Under the pieces are notes generated by a model. That model was not told the origin of the DNA and searched no databases. It worked only from the letters and a program-made list of their open reading frames with translations. This document shows positions 1-8,400 of a DNA stretch of 17,493 nucleotides, one piece after another. Where the stretch lies: assembly GCA_938084875.1 (NCBI GenBank), contig CALKFX010000023.1, forward strand, positions 1 through 17,493. The letters run 5' to 3'. Source of the stretch: an uncultured Flavobacteriales bacterium (GTDB lineage: Bacteria; Bacteroidota; Bacteroidia; Flavobacteriales_D; Parvicellaceae). Numbering within the stretch: position 1 is the first letter of the stretch; each line of letters begins with the position of its first letter. The position numbers were made by a program, and so were the translations under genes.

Positions 1-148
1 CACCATATTTTTTGGTGTCAATTAAATTATTATTAATATCATAAAATGAAATTTTAGCTGTATTAGCCAAAGTATTCTCATCGTTTAAAACAAAAGATTC
101 CTCTAATATCTGAACTTTGTAGTTTTGTATGTAACGATAAATTTTCAA
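1..148 (-). CDS. Partial protein of unknown function, cut by the left edge
   Basis: An open frame of 49 codons runs leftward off the window. It follows an in-frame TAG, and the only plausible start is TTG at 148-146, giving MKIYRYIQNYKVQILEES. No ATG is available between the stop and the body of the frame. The visible part has no signal peptide. Its later residues (ISFYDINNNLIDTKKYG) look like a beta-hairpin unit of the kind found in MORN/YwqK-type repeats, but that likeness is weak and I do not assign a family. It lies 41 bp downstream of the thioredoxin-like gene on the same strand, so it is probably the next member of the directon. The frame choice rests on being the only one open to the edge. 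Confidence 0.5.
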   Translation of the reverse strand, partial: MKIYRYIQNYKVQILEESFVLNDENTLANTAKISFYDINNNLIDTKKYG

Positions 149-189
149 TTTCTATGTAGTTAATTTGGAATATAAGTTATTTACTTTTA

Positions 190-657
190 TTAATTGCTAA
201 TTAAAAATTTTTCTGCCGTAGAAATCCAATTATTTGGTCCTCCAGCCAAATAACCTAACTTTCCAAGTTTTAAAAAATTAAGTTTGTTAGAGTCTAATTT
301 TTGAGGATTTACAAACCATACAGTAGGGTAGCCACTAACGCCAAAAATTCTAGCTAGTTCTCTATTTTGATTGAGAATTTTAGGATCTATTGTTTTTCTT
401 CTGGGAAAATCTAATTCGACTAAAACAACATTTTCCTTTGTCCAAGTTTCAAATTCTGGTAAATTAAATACTTCTTTTTTTAAACGCATACACCATCCAC
501 ACCAGTCACTTCCTGTAAAAAAAAGCATGATAGGCTTTTTCTCAATTATTGAAATATTTACAGCCTTGTTTAAATCAGTATGCCAGTTTAAAGTCGATTG
601 CTGTGAATTTAAATATTGAAAAAGAAGTACAAAAGCAATAACTATTAATTTTTTCAT
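190..657 (-). CDS. Exported thioredoxin-like protein (CGWC)
   Basis: 155 residues, ATG start. Residues 1-19 are an N-terminal signal peptide (MKKLIVIAFVLLFQYLNSQ), so the protein should act in the periplasm or outer envelope. The thioredoxin fold follows: the strand IMLFFTGSDW leads into the CGWC active site (Cys53, Cys56), and the cis-proline motif GYPTVWF is at Pro111. The length and the WCGWC context fit small periplasmic thioredoxin_7-like proteins of Bacteroidota, which are general thiol-disulfide proteins of mostly unproven partner. It follows a second thioredoxin-like gene by 19 bp and belongs to the same directon as the PKD surface protein and the peroxiredoxin. The fold and redox motif are seen directly; reductase versus isomerase function cannot be decided. 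Confidence 0.88.
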   Translation of the reverse strand: MKKLIVIAFVLLFQYLNSQQSTLNWHTDLNKAVNISIIEKKPIMLFFTGSDWCGWCMRLKKEVFNLPEFETWTKENVVLVELDFPRRKTIDPKILNQNRELARIFGVSGYPTVWFVNPQKLDSNKLNFLKLGKLGYLAGGPNNWISTAEKFLISN

Positions 658-676
658 GAAGTAAATTTAATAGATT

Positions 677-1237
677 TTAAAGTTTTTTAGAACTATTCCA
701 TTGAGAATTTAAATGATTGTAATAGTATTTATATTGATTGTTTCCAAAAAAAAGTAATATACCCAGCATTTCATCTACTTGTTTATATCCTTGATAGACC
801 ATAAGTCTTATAAGATTTTCATCTAATAAAACATAGCTAGGATAAGAAAGCTTTCCATCTAGAATAGAGTGTGCAAACCAATGGGCTTTTCCTCTTGAAT
901 TAGGATTAGACTTTTTAAAGCCTGGATCTGAATTATAAAAATTATGATTATTAAATACAATAGTGTCTTTAGTTTCTCCGTCAAATTTCACTGTATAGTA
1001 ATTATTTTTTATGTAATTTACAATTACAGGGTCGCTAAATGTAGTTGCATCCATTCTCTTACACCATCCACACCAATTAGTATATAAATCAATAAATACT
1101 TTCTTTTTAATAGAATCAGAAGCTCTTTGTTTGATCATAGTATCCCAAGAAATCCAATTTATATTGTTTTGGGAATTTCCAATTAAAAATGAGCTTATAG
1201 ATATTGTAATTAATACAAGTTTAATATGAAATTTCAT
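677..1237 (-). CDS. Exported thioredoxin-like protein (CGWC), second copy
   Basis: 186 residues with an N-terminal signal peptide (about residues 1-22, ending IGNSQ). The active site NWCGWCKRMD has Cys56 and Cys59, and the cis-proline lies in YPSYVLLDE at Pro133. Between them is a longer insert (about residues 88-125, rich in Asn, Lys and Asp) that the neighbouring thioredoxin-like protein lacks. A hydrophobic tail rich in Tyr and Phe follows the fold. Its ATG overlaps the TGA of the upstream peptidase gene by four bases (ATGA on the minus strand), which points to translational coupling. It is probably an oxidoreductase for exported proteins; the two copies are too divergent to be a recent duplication. 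The substrate is unknown. Confidence 0.86.
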   Translation of the reverse strand: MKFHIKLVLITISISSFLIGNSQNNINWISWDTMIKQRASDSIKKKVFIDLYTNWCGWCKRMDATTFSDPVIVNYIKNNYYTVKFDGETKDTIVFNNHNFYNSDPGFKKSNPNSRGKAHWFAHSILDGKLSYPSYVLLDENLIRLMVYQGYKQVDEMLGILLFFGNNQYKYYYNHLNSQWNSSKKL

Positions 1238-3420
1238 TTTGTTAAATTATCTATTAGAAAGTTTGTCATTTTATTATACAAATGAAGTCTAGTGTATCCA
1301 CCATAAATTCCATGATTCTTATTTGGATAAGCAAAAAAATCAAATTCTATATTCGATTTCACTAAAGAACTTACCATTTCCATAGAGTTCTGAAAGTGTA
1401 CATTGTCATCTGCAGTACCGTGCATTAATAAAAAGTTTCCTTTTATTTTATCAACATGATTAATAGGAGAATTTACATCGTAATTCTCTCCATTTTCTTT
1501 TGGAGTTCTCATAAATCTTTCTGTATAAATATTGTCATAAAACCTCCAATTGGTTACCGGAGCTACTGCAATTGCAGAATTAAAAACATCAGCACCTTTA
1601 GAAATACAAAGTGAAGACATATATCCTCCATAACTCCATCCAAAGATTCCAATTTTATCTTTATCTATATAATTTAATTTACCCATATAAATAGCTGCAG
1701 AAATTTGATCTTCTGTTTCTAACTTACCTAATTGTAAATAGGTAGAGTGCTTAAAGTCTCTTCCTCTAAAACCAGTTCCTCTATTATCTACAGAAATTAC
1801 AACGAAACCTTGCTTAACTAAATATTGAAACCAAAAGTAATTCATCCAAGACCAAGAGTTATTAACTGTATTAATTCCTGGTCCACCATATACGAACATA
1901 AGCAAAGGATGCTTTTTAACAGTATCTAGTACTTTTGGCTTCATCATCCATGCATTAAGTTCTAATCCTTCTTGATTTGGTATTTTAAAAAATGTTTTTT
2001 CTACCAAATCATACTCATCCATCCTTTTGCTAAGTTTTTTATTGTCTTCTAAAACTTTTAATACTTTTCCTTTCTTATTATTTAACGTAAAGGTAAGGGG
2101 ACGATTTGCATCTGAGTGGGTATTTATAAAATACTGAAAATCAGAGCTGAAATCGGCATCATTAGTTCCTTTTAAATTAGATATTTGATTTAATTGATTT
2201 GTTTTTAAATTCAAACAATAAATTTCTCTATCGGAGGGACTTATCTTAGCAGCTTGAAAATAAATGGTCTGATCTTTAGAATTATACCCATAAACTTCAG
2301 TAACATCCCATTTTCCAGAAGTTAGCTTTCTTTCTGTATTGTTAGAGTAATTTACTAGATATATATGATTAAATCCATCTTTTTCACTAGTCCAAATAAA
2401 TTCATCTTTATTGATGAAAAAAGTATTATCATGTATGTCAATGTAAGTAGAACTTGTTTCACTGTAAACTTTATTAATTTTAATACCACTAATTGGATTA
2501 TTTTGACTGTTAAACTTTCCAGAAAGAAGTTCCAAATTGTTTTGCAGCCTATTCATTTTAAATACAATAAGTTCATTATTGCCCTTGGACCAAATTAATC
2601 TTGGAATATAGATGTCAGGGTTATTTCCAATATCAAAATCAAAAGTTTTTAAATTGTCTAAATCAAAAACTTTGACGGCAATTAAAGAATTATCTTCTCC
2701 TGCTTTGGGATATTTGAACTTATACTGAGATGGATATAAATCACCATACATCTCCATTTCAAACTGTTTTACATCTCTCTCATCAAATACATAATAAGCT
2801 ATTTTAGAACCGTCCGGAGACCAATAAAACCCTTTATGAATGCTAAATTCTTCTTCATAAACCCAGTCCGTTGTACCATTTATTAACTTATTAATTTTCC
2901 CATTATTGGTAATTGGAATTTCTAAAGTATCAGATAAATATTTATAATAAATGTTGTTATCTCTAACATATGCAACTTTTTTATTATCTGGAGAAAAACT
3001 AGCCAAACGCTGTTTTCCTAAAGAAGAATCTGCAAGAGGTTTTAGTATGTTGTTCTTAATATCGTATAGATAGTAAAATGATTTTGAAGATCTTCTATAT
3101 ATAGACTCTTTAGAATTAGATAAAAGCAACCAGTTTTGATCATTGCTTAATTTATAATCTGAAAACTCCAATTTATTAAAGGAAATATTTGAAAATAATG
3201 TAGCTACCTTTTTATTTGACTTATAATCGTATTTAACAATTTCGGTCTTAGATTGATCTTGTTCTATGGATGTATAGTAATTACCGTCTTTAGATGGGTT
3301 AATGCCTTTGATAGTCTTGGGATAAAAAGTACCAGAGGCCCATATTAATTCATTGCTTAATTGACTTGAAACACTTATAAAAGTTCCAAAAAAAATAAAA
3401 AAAAGTAATCTAGTTTTCAT
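1234..3420 (-). CDS. Dipeptidyl-peptidase IV family serine peptidase (S9B)
   Basis: 728 residues, the full length of bacterial DPP IV. A signal peptide (residues 1-19, ending SVSSQ) places it outside the cytoplasm. The N-terminal half is a beta-propeller with the substrate N-terminus-binding double-Glu motif in DWVYEEEFS (Glu189-Glu190). The C-terminal alpha/beta hydrolase domain carries the nucleophile in GWSYGGY (Ser596), the acid in HGTADDNVH (Asp671/672) and the base in NKNHGIYGG (His703). Enzymes of this family release Xaa-Pro or Xaa-Ala dipeptides from peptide N-termini. Here that would serve peptide nutrition or trimming of exported proteins. It starts 19 bp after the peroxiredoxin stop and overlaps the next gene by 4 bp, so it is embedded in the directon. 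All catalytic residues are present. Confidence 0.95.
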   Translation of the reverse strand: MKTRLLFFIFFGTFISVSSQLSNELIWASGTFYPKTIKGINPSKDGNYYTSIEQDQSKTEIVKYDYKSNKKVATLFSNISFNKLEFSDYKLSNDQNWLLLSNSKESIYRRSSKSFYYLYDIKNNILKPLADSSLGKQRLASFSPDNKKVAYVRDNNIYYKYLSDTLEIPITNNGKINKLINGTTDWVYEEEFSIHKGFYWSPDGSKIAYYVFDERDVKQFEMEMYGDLYPSQYKFKYPKAGEDNSLIAVKVFDLDNLKTFDFDIGNNPDIYIPRLIWSKGNNELIVFKMNRLQNNLELLSGKFNSQNNPISGIKINKVYSETSSTYIDIHDNTFFINKDEFIWTSEKDGFNHIYLVNYSNNTERKLTSGKWDVTEVYGYNSKDQTIYFQAAKISPSDREIYCLNLKTNQLNQISNLKGTNDADFSSDFQYFINTHSDANRPLTFTLNNKKGKVLKVLEDNKKLSKRMDEYDLVEKTFFKIPNQEGLELNAWMMKPKVLDTVKKHPLLMFVYGGPGINTVNNSWSWMNYFWFQYLVKQGFVVISVDNRGTGFRGRDFKHSTYLQLGKLETEDQISAAIYMGKLNYIDKDKIGIFGWSYGGYMSSLCISKGADVFNSAIAVAPVTNWRFYDNIYTERFMRTPKENGENYDVNSPINHVDKIKGNFLLMHGTADDNVHFQNSMEMVSSLVKSNIEFDFFAYPNKNHGIYGGYTRLHLYNKMTNFLIDNLTK

Positions 3421-3439
3421 AGTATTATTTGTAGTAAAA

Positions 3440-3898
3440 TTAATTGTTTTTCCTTAAATATTTTAAAACTGAATTAATATGGCTTTTCATATTTAAGGAT
3501 GATCTATAGATAAATAATATTTCTTTATTTTTATCGATCAAAAATGTAATTCTTCCTGGTGAGAGACCAAAAAAGTCTTTAGGAAGTTTTAATTCTTTTC
3601 TAAGGCTAGAATTTTTATCACTCAATAACTTAAATGGCAAGCTGTAATTATTTTTAAATTTTTCATGGCTGTTTTTATTGTCACTACTTAGACCAATAAT
3701 TTCACAATCAAATGCATTAAAGTCTTCGTAAAAATCCTTAAAGTAACATGCTTGTTTGGTACAACCTGGAGTTTCATCTTTTGGATAAAAGTACAATACC
3801 AAATAGGAGCTTTTTAAATCTCTTTCCAATTCAAATTCATCTCCATTTTCATCATTAAGTCTGAAATCTGGAAAAACATCTCCAATATCTACATTCAT
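3440..3898 (-). CDS. bcp: Peroxiredoxin, Bcp/PrxQ type
   Basis: 152 residues, ATG start, no signal peptide, so probably cytoplasmic. The Bcp signature PKDETPGCTKQAC contains the peroxidatic Cys46 and, five residues on, Cys51 as the likely resolving cysteine, as in atypical 2-Cys PrxQ enzymes. GDVFPDFRL at the start and the PGRITFLID segment near the end are also typical. The enzyme reduces H2O2 and organic hydroperoxides using thioredoxin. It starts 3 bp after the stop of the PorP/SprF gene. Two exported thioredoxin-like proteins lie downstream, but they should be in a different compartment, so they are unlikely to be its reductants. Confidence 0.95.
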   Translation of the reverse strand: MNVDIGDVFPDFRLNDENGDEFELERDLKSSYLVLYFYPKDETPGCTKQACYFKDFYEDFNAFDCEIIGLSSDNKNSHEKFKNNYSLPFKLLSDKNSSLRKELKLPKDFFGLSPGRITFLIDKNKEILFIYRSSLNMKSHINSVLKYLRKNN

Positions 3899-3901
3899 AA
3901 G

Positions 3902-4915
3902 CTAAAATTGCGGGCATTCTACAACTCTAAATTTAGAATTATGAACCCGTTTTTCTGGTAAATCAATTGAAAAAGAAATTTCATGAGAACCCAAAGAAGA
4001 TGTGGTAAGGTTTGAAATATTAAAATCGTAAGAGTAACCAAATCTCATTTTATTTTTTTCAATTCCTATAACAACTACAAATGCGTCTTGTGGAGAAAAG
4101 TTCTCACTATTTGCATCTAAAAATCTTGTATGTCTATACCAAAATCCCAAGTCAAATATTCCGTCCACAAAATAAGTTCCGAAATTGTATCTTTTAAGAT
4201 TGGATTGAAGATCAATTACAAATTCCGGAGAAAAGAACAATTCTTTATGAAAAAGACCATTTTGAAGAACTTTAATTTTATATCCACCATGAAAAGAGGA
4301 TCGAATAGGAATTTTATTAAGAACATTATTGTCTGTAATATTGTAAAAAAATGTCTCGTTAGGTTTGTTTAAATGGTCAAAAGAAGCACCTAAAAAAAGA
4401 CTTTTACTAAATAGTATAAATCCTGAAGAAAAGTCTATATATAATCCATTATTTCCTTGTGGTTGTTGAGTAGGATTTACAACCCCTTGCGAGGGATCTA
4501 TTTGATCTCCCCAAATAACATTTCCCCAATCTAAACTCTTTTGTACAAATGAAGCTTTTAAACCAAAATTAATAGTCCATTTTTGATTTAAAATGGCTTG
4601 ATACGAATACATAGTTGAAAAAGCAGTAGTATTTAAAGATCCATTTCCTGTTTTATCATGTAAGAGTTGAAATCCAACTCCACCATGTAGTTTATCTGAG
4701 AATTGATCGTATTCAATATTATAGGTTACAAATGCATTATTTATTTCTGGCCATTGATTTCTATAAGTTGTATGAAATCTTGGACTAAGATCTCTTCCCG
4801 CAAGAGCAGGATTTAATTGTAGAGCATTGGAGAAAAACTGAGTAAATAAAGGATCTTGACCCTGAATACTTACAAAGGAAAATATGTATAATATTATATA
4901 TATATATTTTATCAA
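3902..4915 (-). CDS. PorP/SprF-family type IX secretion outer-membrane protein
   Basis: 337 residues. Residues 1-19 are a signal peptide (ending VSIQGQ), and the mature start DPLFTQFFSNALQLNPALAG is the hallmark of the PorP/SprF family. The rest is amphipathic beta-strand, as expected for an outer-membrane barrel. The start is TTG at 4915: a TAA lies two codons upstream in frame and no ATG precedes the signal peptide. In this family individual members are encoded beside T9SS type B cargo genes, and SprF is needed to export the adhesin SprB in Flavobacterium. This copy lies 13 bp downstream of an ORF with a type B sorting domain and follows the giant PKD gene, so it is inferred to be their dedicated export partner. 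A (TA)6 tract lies in codons 3-7. Confidence 0.9.
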   Translation of the reverse strand: MIKYIYIILYIFSFVSIQGQDPLFTQFFSNALQLNPALAGRDLSPRFHTTYRNQWPEINNAFVTYNIEYDQFSDKLHGGVGFQLLHDKTGNGSLNTTAFSTMYSYQAILNQKWTINFGLKASFVQKSLDWGNVIWGDQIDPSQGVVNPTQQPQGNNGLYIDFSSGFILFSKSLFLGASFDHLNKPNETFFYNITDNNVLNKIPIRSSFHGGYKIKVLQNGLFHKELFFSPEFVIDLQSNLKRYNFGTYFVDGIFDLGFWYRHTRFLDANSENFSPQDAFVVVIGIEKNKMRFGYSYDFNISNLTTSSLGSHEISFSIDLPEKRVHNSKFRVVECPQF

Positions 4916-4928
4916 CTTTTAAATTTTA

Positions 4929-5408
4929 TTATCTAACTAATGCAACTGAGCCACTTTTGACTAATTTCTGTTCAATCCCGTATTTACTTGTTTTAATTTT
5001 GTAAACATAAGTTCCTGTTGGTAAATTTTTTCCTTTAAAAGTTCCGTCCCATCCATTGCTTAAATCAATGGACTTATAAACCATTTGTCCCCACCGATTA
5101 AAGATTTCTATTTGATAATCTATCATTCCTTGACCTGAAATTTTAAAAAAATCATTTATTCCATCACCGTCAGGACTAAATGCATTAGGGGAATATAATG
5201 CATAAGGTTTTTCTACAACAACAGCATTTGAAACGCTTTCAATTGGATTGTTTTGATTTCTTAAAGCCACAACTCTGTATATATTTAAGTTTTCATCATA
5301 ATTTAAATCACTACTAGCTTGAGCATAACTTATAGAAATATTACTTAATATTAAAATTAGAAGTATTGAACTATGTAAAATAATAAGATTAAAAGAGACA
5401 GAATTCAT
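4929..5408 (-). CDS. Short exported protein: half Fn3-like domain plus T9SS type B sorting domain
   Basis: 159 residues, ATG start. Residues 1-31 look like a signal peptide with a long Leu/Ile core and an AQA cleavage site, though without any Lys or Arg in the n-region. Residues 34-68 match the second half of a fibronectin-III-like domain (NLNIYRVVAL, then VSNAVVVEKP). Residues 71-159 are a classic gliding-motility-associated C-terminal domain: SPNAFSPDGDGINDFF, EIFNRWGQMVY, GWDGTFKG, LPTGTYVYKI. That domain directs export and surface attachment by the T9SS. Normally it ends a very large protein. Here it is separated by a stop codon, 22 bp and a frame change from the giant PKD protein, which ends with the matching first half of the domain. 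The ORF may be an independent gene or the detached tail of its neighbour; the sorting domain itself is certain. Confidence 0.8.
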   Translation of the reverse strand: MNSVSFNLIILHSSILLILILSNISISYAQASSDLNYDENLNIYRVVALRNQNNPIESVSNAVVVEKPYALYSPNAFSPDGDGINDFFKISGQGMIDYQIEIFNRWGQMVYKSIDLSNGWDGTFKGKNLPTGTYVYKIKTSKYGIEQKLVKSGSVALVR

Positions 5409-5433
5409 AATTTTACTAAACTAATTATAATTA
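5319..5433 (-). other. Break segment interrupting a fibronectin-III-like domain
   Basis: On the minus strand the giant protein ends in NTENEIIINE, TAA. After 22 intergenic bases comes an ATG and about 30 codons of signal-peptide-like sequence, and then the domain resumes with SSDLNYDENLNIYRV. Placing NEIIINE directly before SSDLNYDENL restores a normal Fn3-like domain. This is judged against the preceding intact domain, where SYLDEIVD is followed closely by NNQYDYVVV. The extra segment is thus about 115 bases, and the frame shifts by one across it. I saw no terminal inverted repeats and no convincing target duplication. The exact edges are inferred from the alignment, not marked by a sequence signal. 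Confidence 0.55.
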
Positions 5434-8400
5434 TTCATTAATAATAATTTCATTTTCTGTATTATCAAGAGTCCTAAATAATTCCCAGTTTCCTGAAGAA
5501 TTTAATTTTTGTATTTCGTATTTATTTGGATTGTCAATCCATCCATTATAAAAATTCCAATTTAACTTGGTTCTAAAATTATCTAGTCTGTCAAATTCCA
5601 ATAATATTGAATTACCAAGATTGGAGTTTATAGAATTTGTATTGCATATGTTTCTATTTACAACAACATAATCATACTGATTATTAGCAACATCCACAAT
5701 CTCATCTAAATAACTTTTTATAGAACTATCTAGTGTTGCAATTAGTTCAAAATCATTGCCATTTTCTGAGCGGTAAACTAAATGATTTGTTAAAGGATTT
5801 AAAGGCAATCCCTCTGAAATCCATTCTGTATAAATATTATCATTATCTACAACAGTTGATCTAATGACTTCTGCATTAGGAAGTCTAGTTGTATCATAAA
5901 CTGGAAGGGAGTCTTGCAGGACAAGTTCTGATATACAATTTAACTGGTTGCTTGCTATAACTTTAACTTTATAAAATCCAGTATCTAATATAAAATATGG
6001 CTCATTAAAATTTTGATAATATAGACTATCGTTTATATACCAAGCAAAATCTTCATTTGATATGTTGTTAGATAAATTATCTACTACTAACTGAAATCCT
6101 ACACAAGGTAGATTTTGATTTAATGAAATATTTATATCGGGCTTTGGAAGAATTGTAAAAGAAAGAGTATCTCTACTTGGGCAGTTTCCATCTATTGTAT
6201 AATAAATATCATAAACACCATCCACCAAGGTGTCAGAAATAAACCAACCAGACAAAGAGTCGGAATAGGGTAGACCAGACCAATAGCCAATAGTTGAAGT
6301 AGCAGAAAATTGAATGGAATCTAATCCCTCACAAAATCCTGAAGTAGTGTTTATATCAGCTTGAATAAAATCAAATATTTCCAGACTTAATGTGTCTTCA
6401 TCTGGACAAATTCCGCTTATATTATATATGAAGTTAAAAATACCATTTCCTAAAATACTAATGTCAACAAGGCCAGAAGAAGAATTAATAGAAGGTCCAC
6501 TCCACACTCCTCCAGACTGTAAAGAATTTAATGTAATAGTATCTAAATTATCACAAACAACGCCTGGATTTAAAATAGTAGCATCGTTATTTGGAATAAT
6601 TTGAATTTGATAATTCCCAGTATCACTGCAATTGTTGCTATTTAATGTAATATAATAGTAAGAATAAGAACTTGGAGGTAAATTATTGGTAATTAATCCA
6701 GAAAGTGAATCAACACTTTGTCCAATCCAGAAACCTCCAGTATTTAAGACATTAGGGGACAATATTGAAGAGTTTTCACAGTAATTTGTATCATTGGTTA
6801 AAACTGTAGCATCTATTGGTGAATCAACAAAAAGAGTAATACTGTCCATGCTATTACAAATACTATCATGATTTAAATATACTATAGAAGAATCGTTAAT
6901 CAATAAAGGATTAAAGGTTCCTAGAGAAACATCTTCTATACCTGTACCAGTCCAAGATAATTCGATGTAAATACTGCTATTTAAAGAGTTTAAATTTACT
7001 ATTCCTTGATTGGAACAAAGAATTCCTGGATCTAGAATAGAAACATCAGGTATTAAATGACCAATTATATTTGTAATAGATGTGTCAAAACAAGTATTAT
7101 TACTATTTGCAGCAATATATTGTAATGGATTAGAACCAACTAAGGTGGTATAAATTATAGGAGAAATTGTATTGTAAATTTGAGAACCATAAGTCCATTG
7201 ATGGGTATTAGAAAATACCGAGTTATTGGTGATTGAAATAGAATCACCAATACATAAATTGGTGTCAGAAACTTGATAATTCAAAATTGGAGAGACATCT
7301 ACAATAATTAAATCAGAAGAGGTGAATGCTACTTGACAACCAGCAGAATCTTCTCCAACCAAAGTTATTTGATAAGAACCTGGATTAGAATAGGTATGAA
7401 TAGGATTTTGTAGACTTGATGTCGCACCATCTCCAAAATTGTATAAATAATTTGATGTATTTGAAGAAATATCAGTAATTGAAATTGTTAAGGAGTCACA
7501 TCCAAATAACAGGTCAATATCAAAATTTAAAATTGGTCCAGGAATATAAACTAAGTTATTTATAACTAACGTATCTGCACATCCAAAATTATCTGAAGAA
7601 ATTAACGAAACATCATAATATCCTCCAATGGTATAGCTATGAGCAGGATTTTCAATAGTAGAATTCAAATTATCTCCAAAATCCCAATTATAATTGGATG
7701 CTCCTGAACTTAAGTTGGTAAATGAAGTTACTACTGGAGGACAATTTCCGTTACTTATATGAGAAAAATCTGCAATTACTTGCTTTACTTCAATGTAGCT
7801 GTACAAAATAGTAGTATCAATACAACCTTGGCCATCGGATGCGATTAATTTTACATCATAAAACCCAGGAGATTGATAAATATGGGAAGGTATAGAATCA
7901 TAAGATATATTTCCATCTCCAAAATCCCATTGAAAAGAATTCACAATTTCACTAACAGGCGTAAAAGTGATATTCGTACCAGCACATAAAATAGTGTCAC
8001 TAGCTATAAATTTTGCATTAAAATCGTTAACAATGGCTTTTTTTATTGAATCTAAACATCCATTTATGTCGGTTATATTTAATTGAACACTATCAAAAGG
8101 GAAATTAATAAATTGTTGGGTAGGGTTTTGAGAATTAGTTGAAAATCCATTATTAAAATTCCAATCCCAAGAAACAGGATTAATGGAGGAATCTTGAAAA
8201 ACTACATTTATTGGAACACAATTGTTTAAAAGTGTGTAATTAAATTCAGCTTTTGCTTCATTTACCAAAATTGTATCAGAGCTAAAACTACTAGTACATC
8301 CTCTATCAGAAACATTTAATGAAATCTGTTGGTTTCCAGAATTGTTCAATACTATCCATGCTGAATCTGAACTGCTGGATGTAGCACCTCCAGTCCAATT

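Noticed and set aside
4895..4907. (TA)6 tract in codons 3-7 of the PorP/SprF gene as a slippage switch
   Set aside because: It is short, and alternating A/T tracts of this length are expected by chance here. There is no evidence of length variation.
5299..5417. AAATTATGA occurs twice, 109 bases apart, at the two sides of the Fn3 break, as a target-site duplication
   Set aside because: Collapsing the repeat brings the frames into register, but the stop codons upstream of the first copy remain, so it does not restore the protein. Nine A/T-rich bases can recur by chance.
5408..5436. Programmed frameshift or ribosomal bypass joining the giant protein to the sorting-domain ORF
   Set aside because: No slippery heptamer, matched take-off/landing codons or stimulatory stem-loop was seen at the stop, and stops occur in the receiving frame before the ATG.
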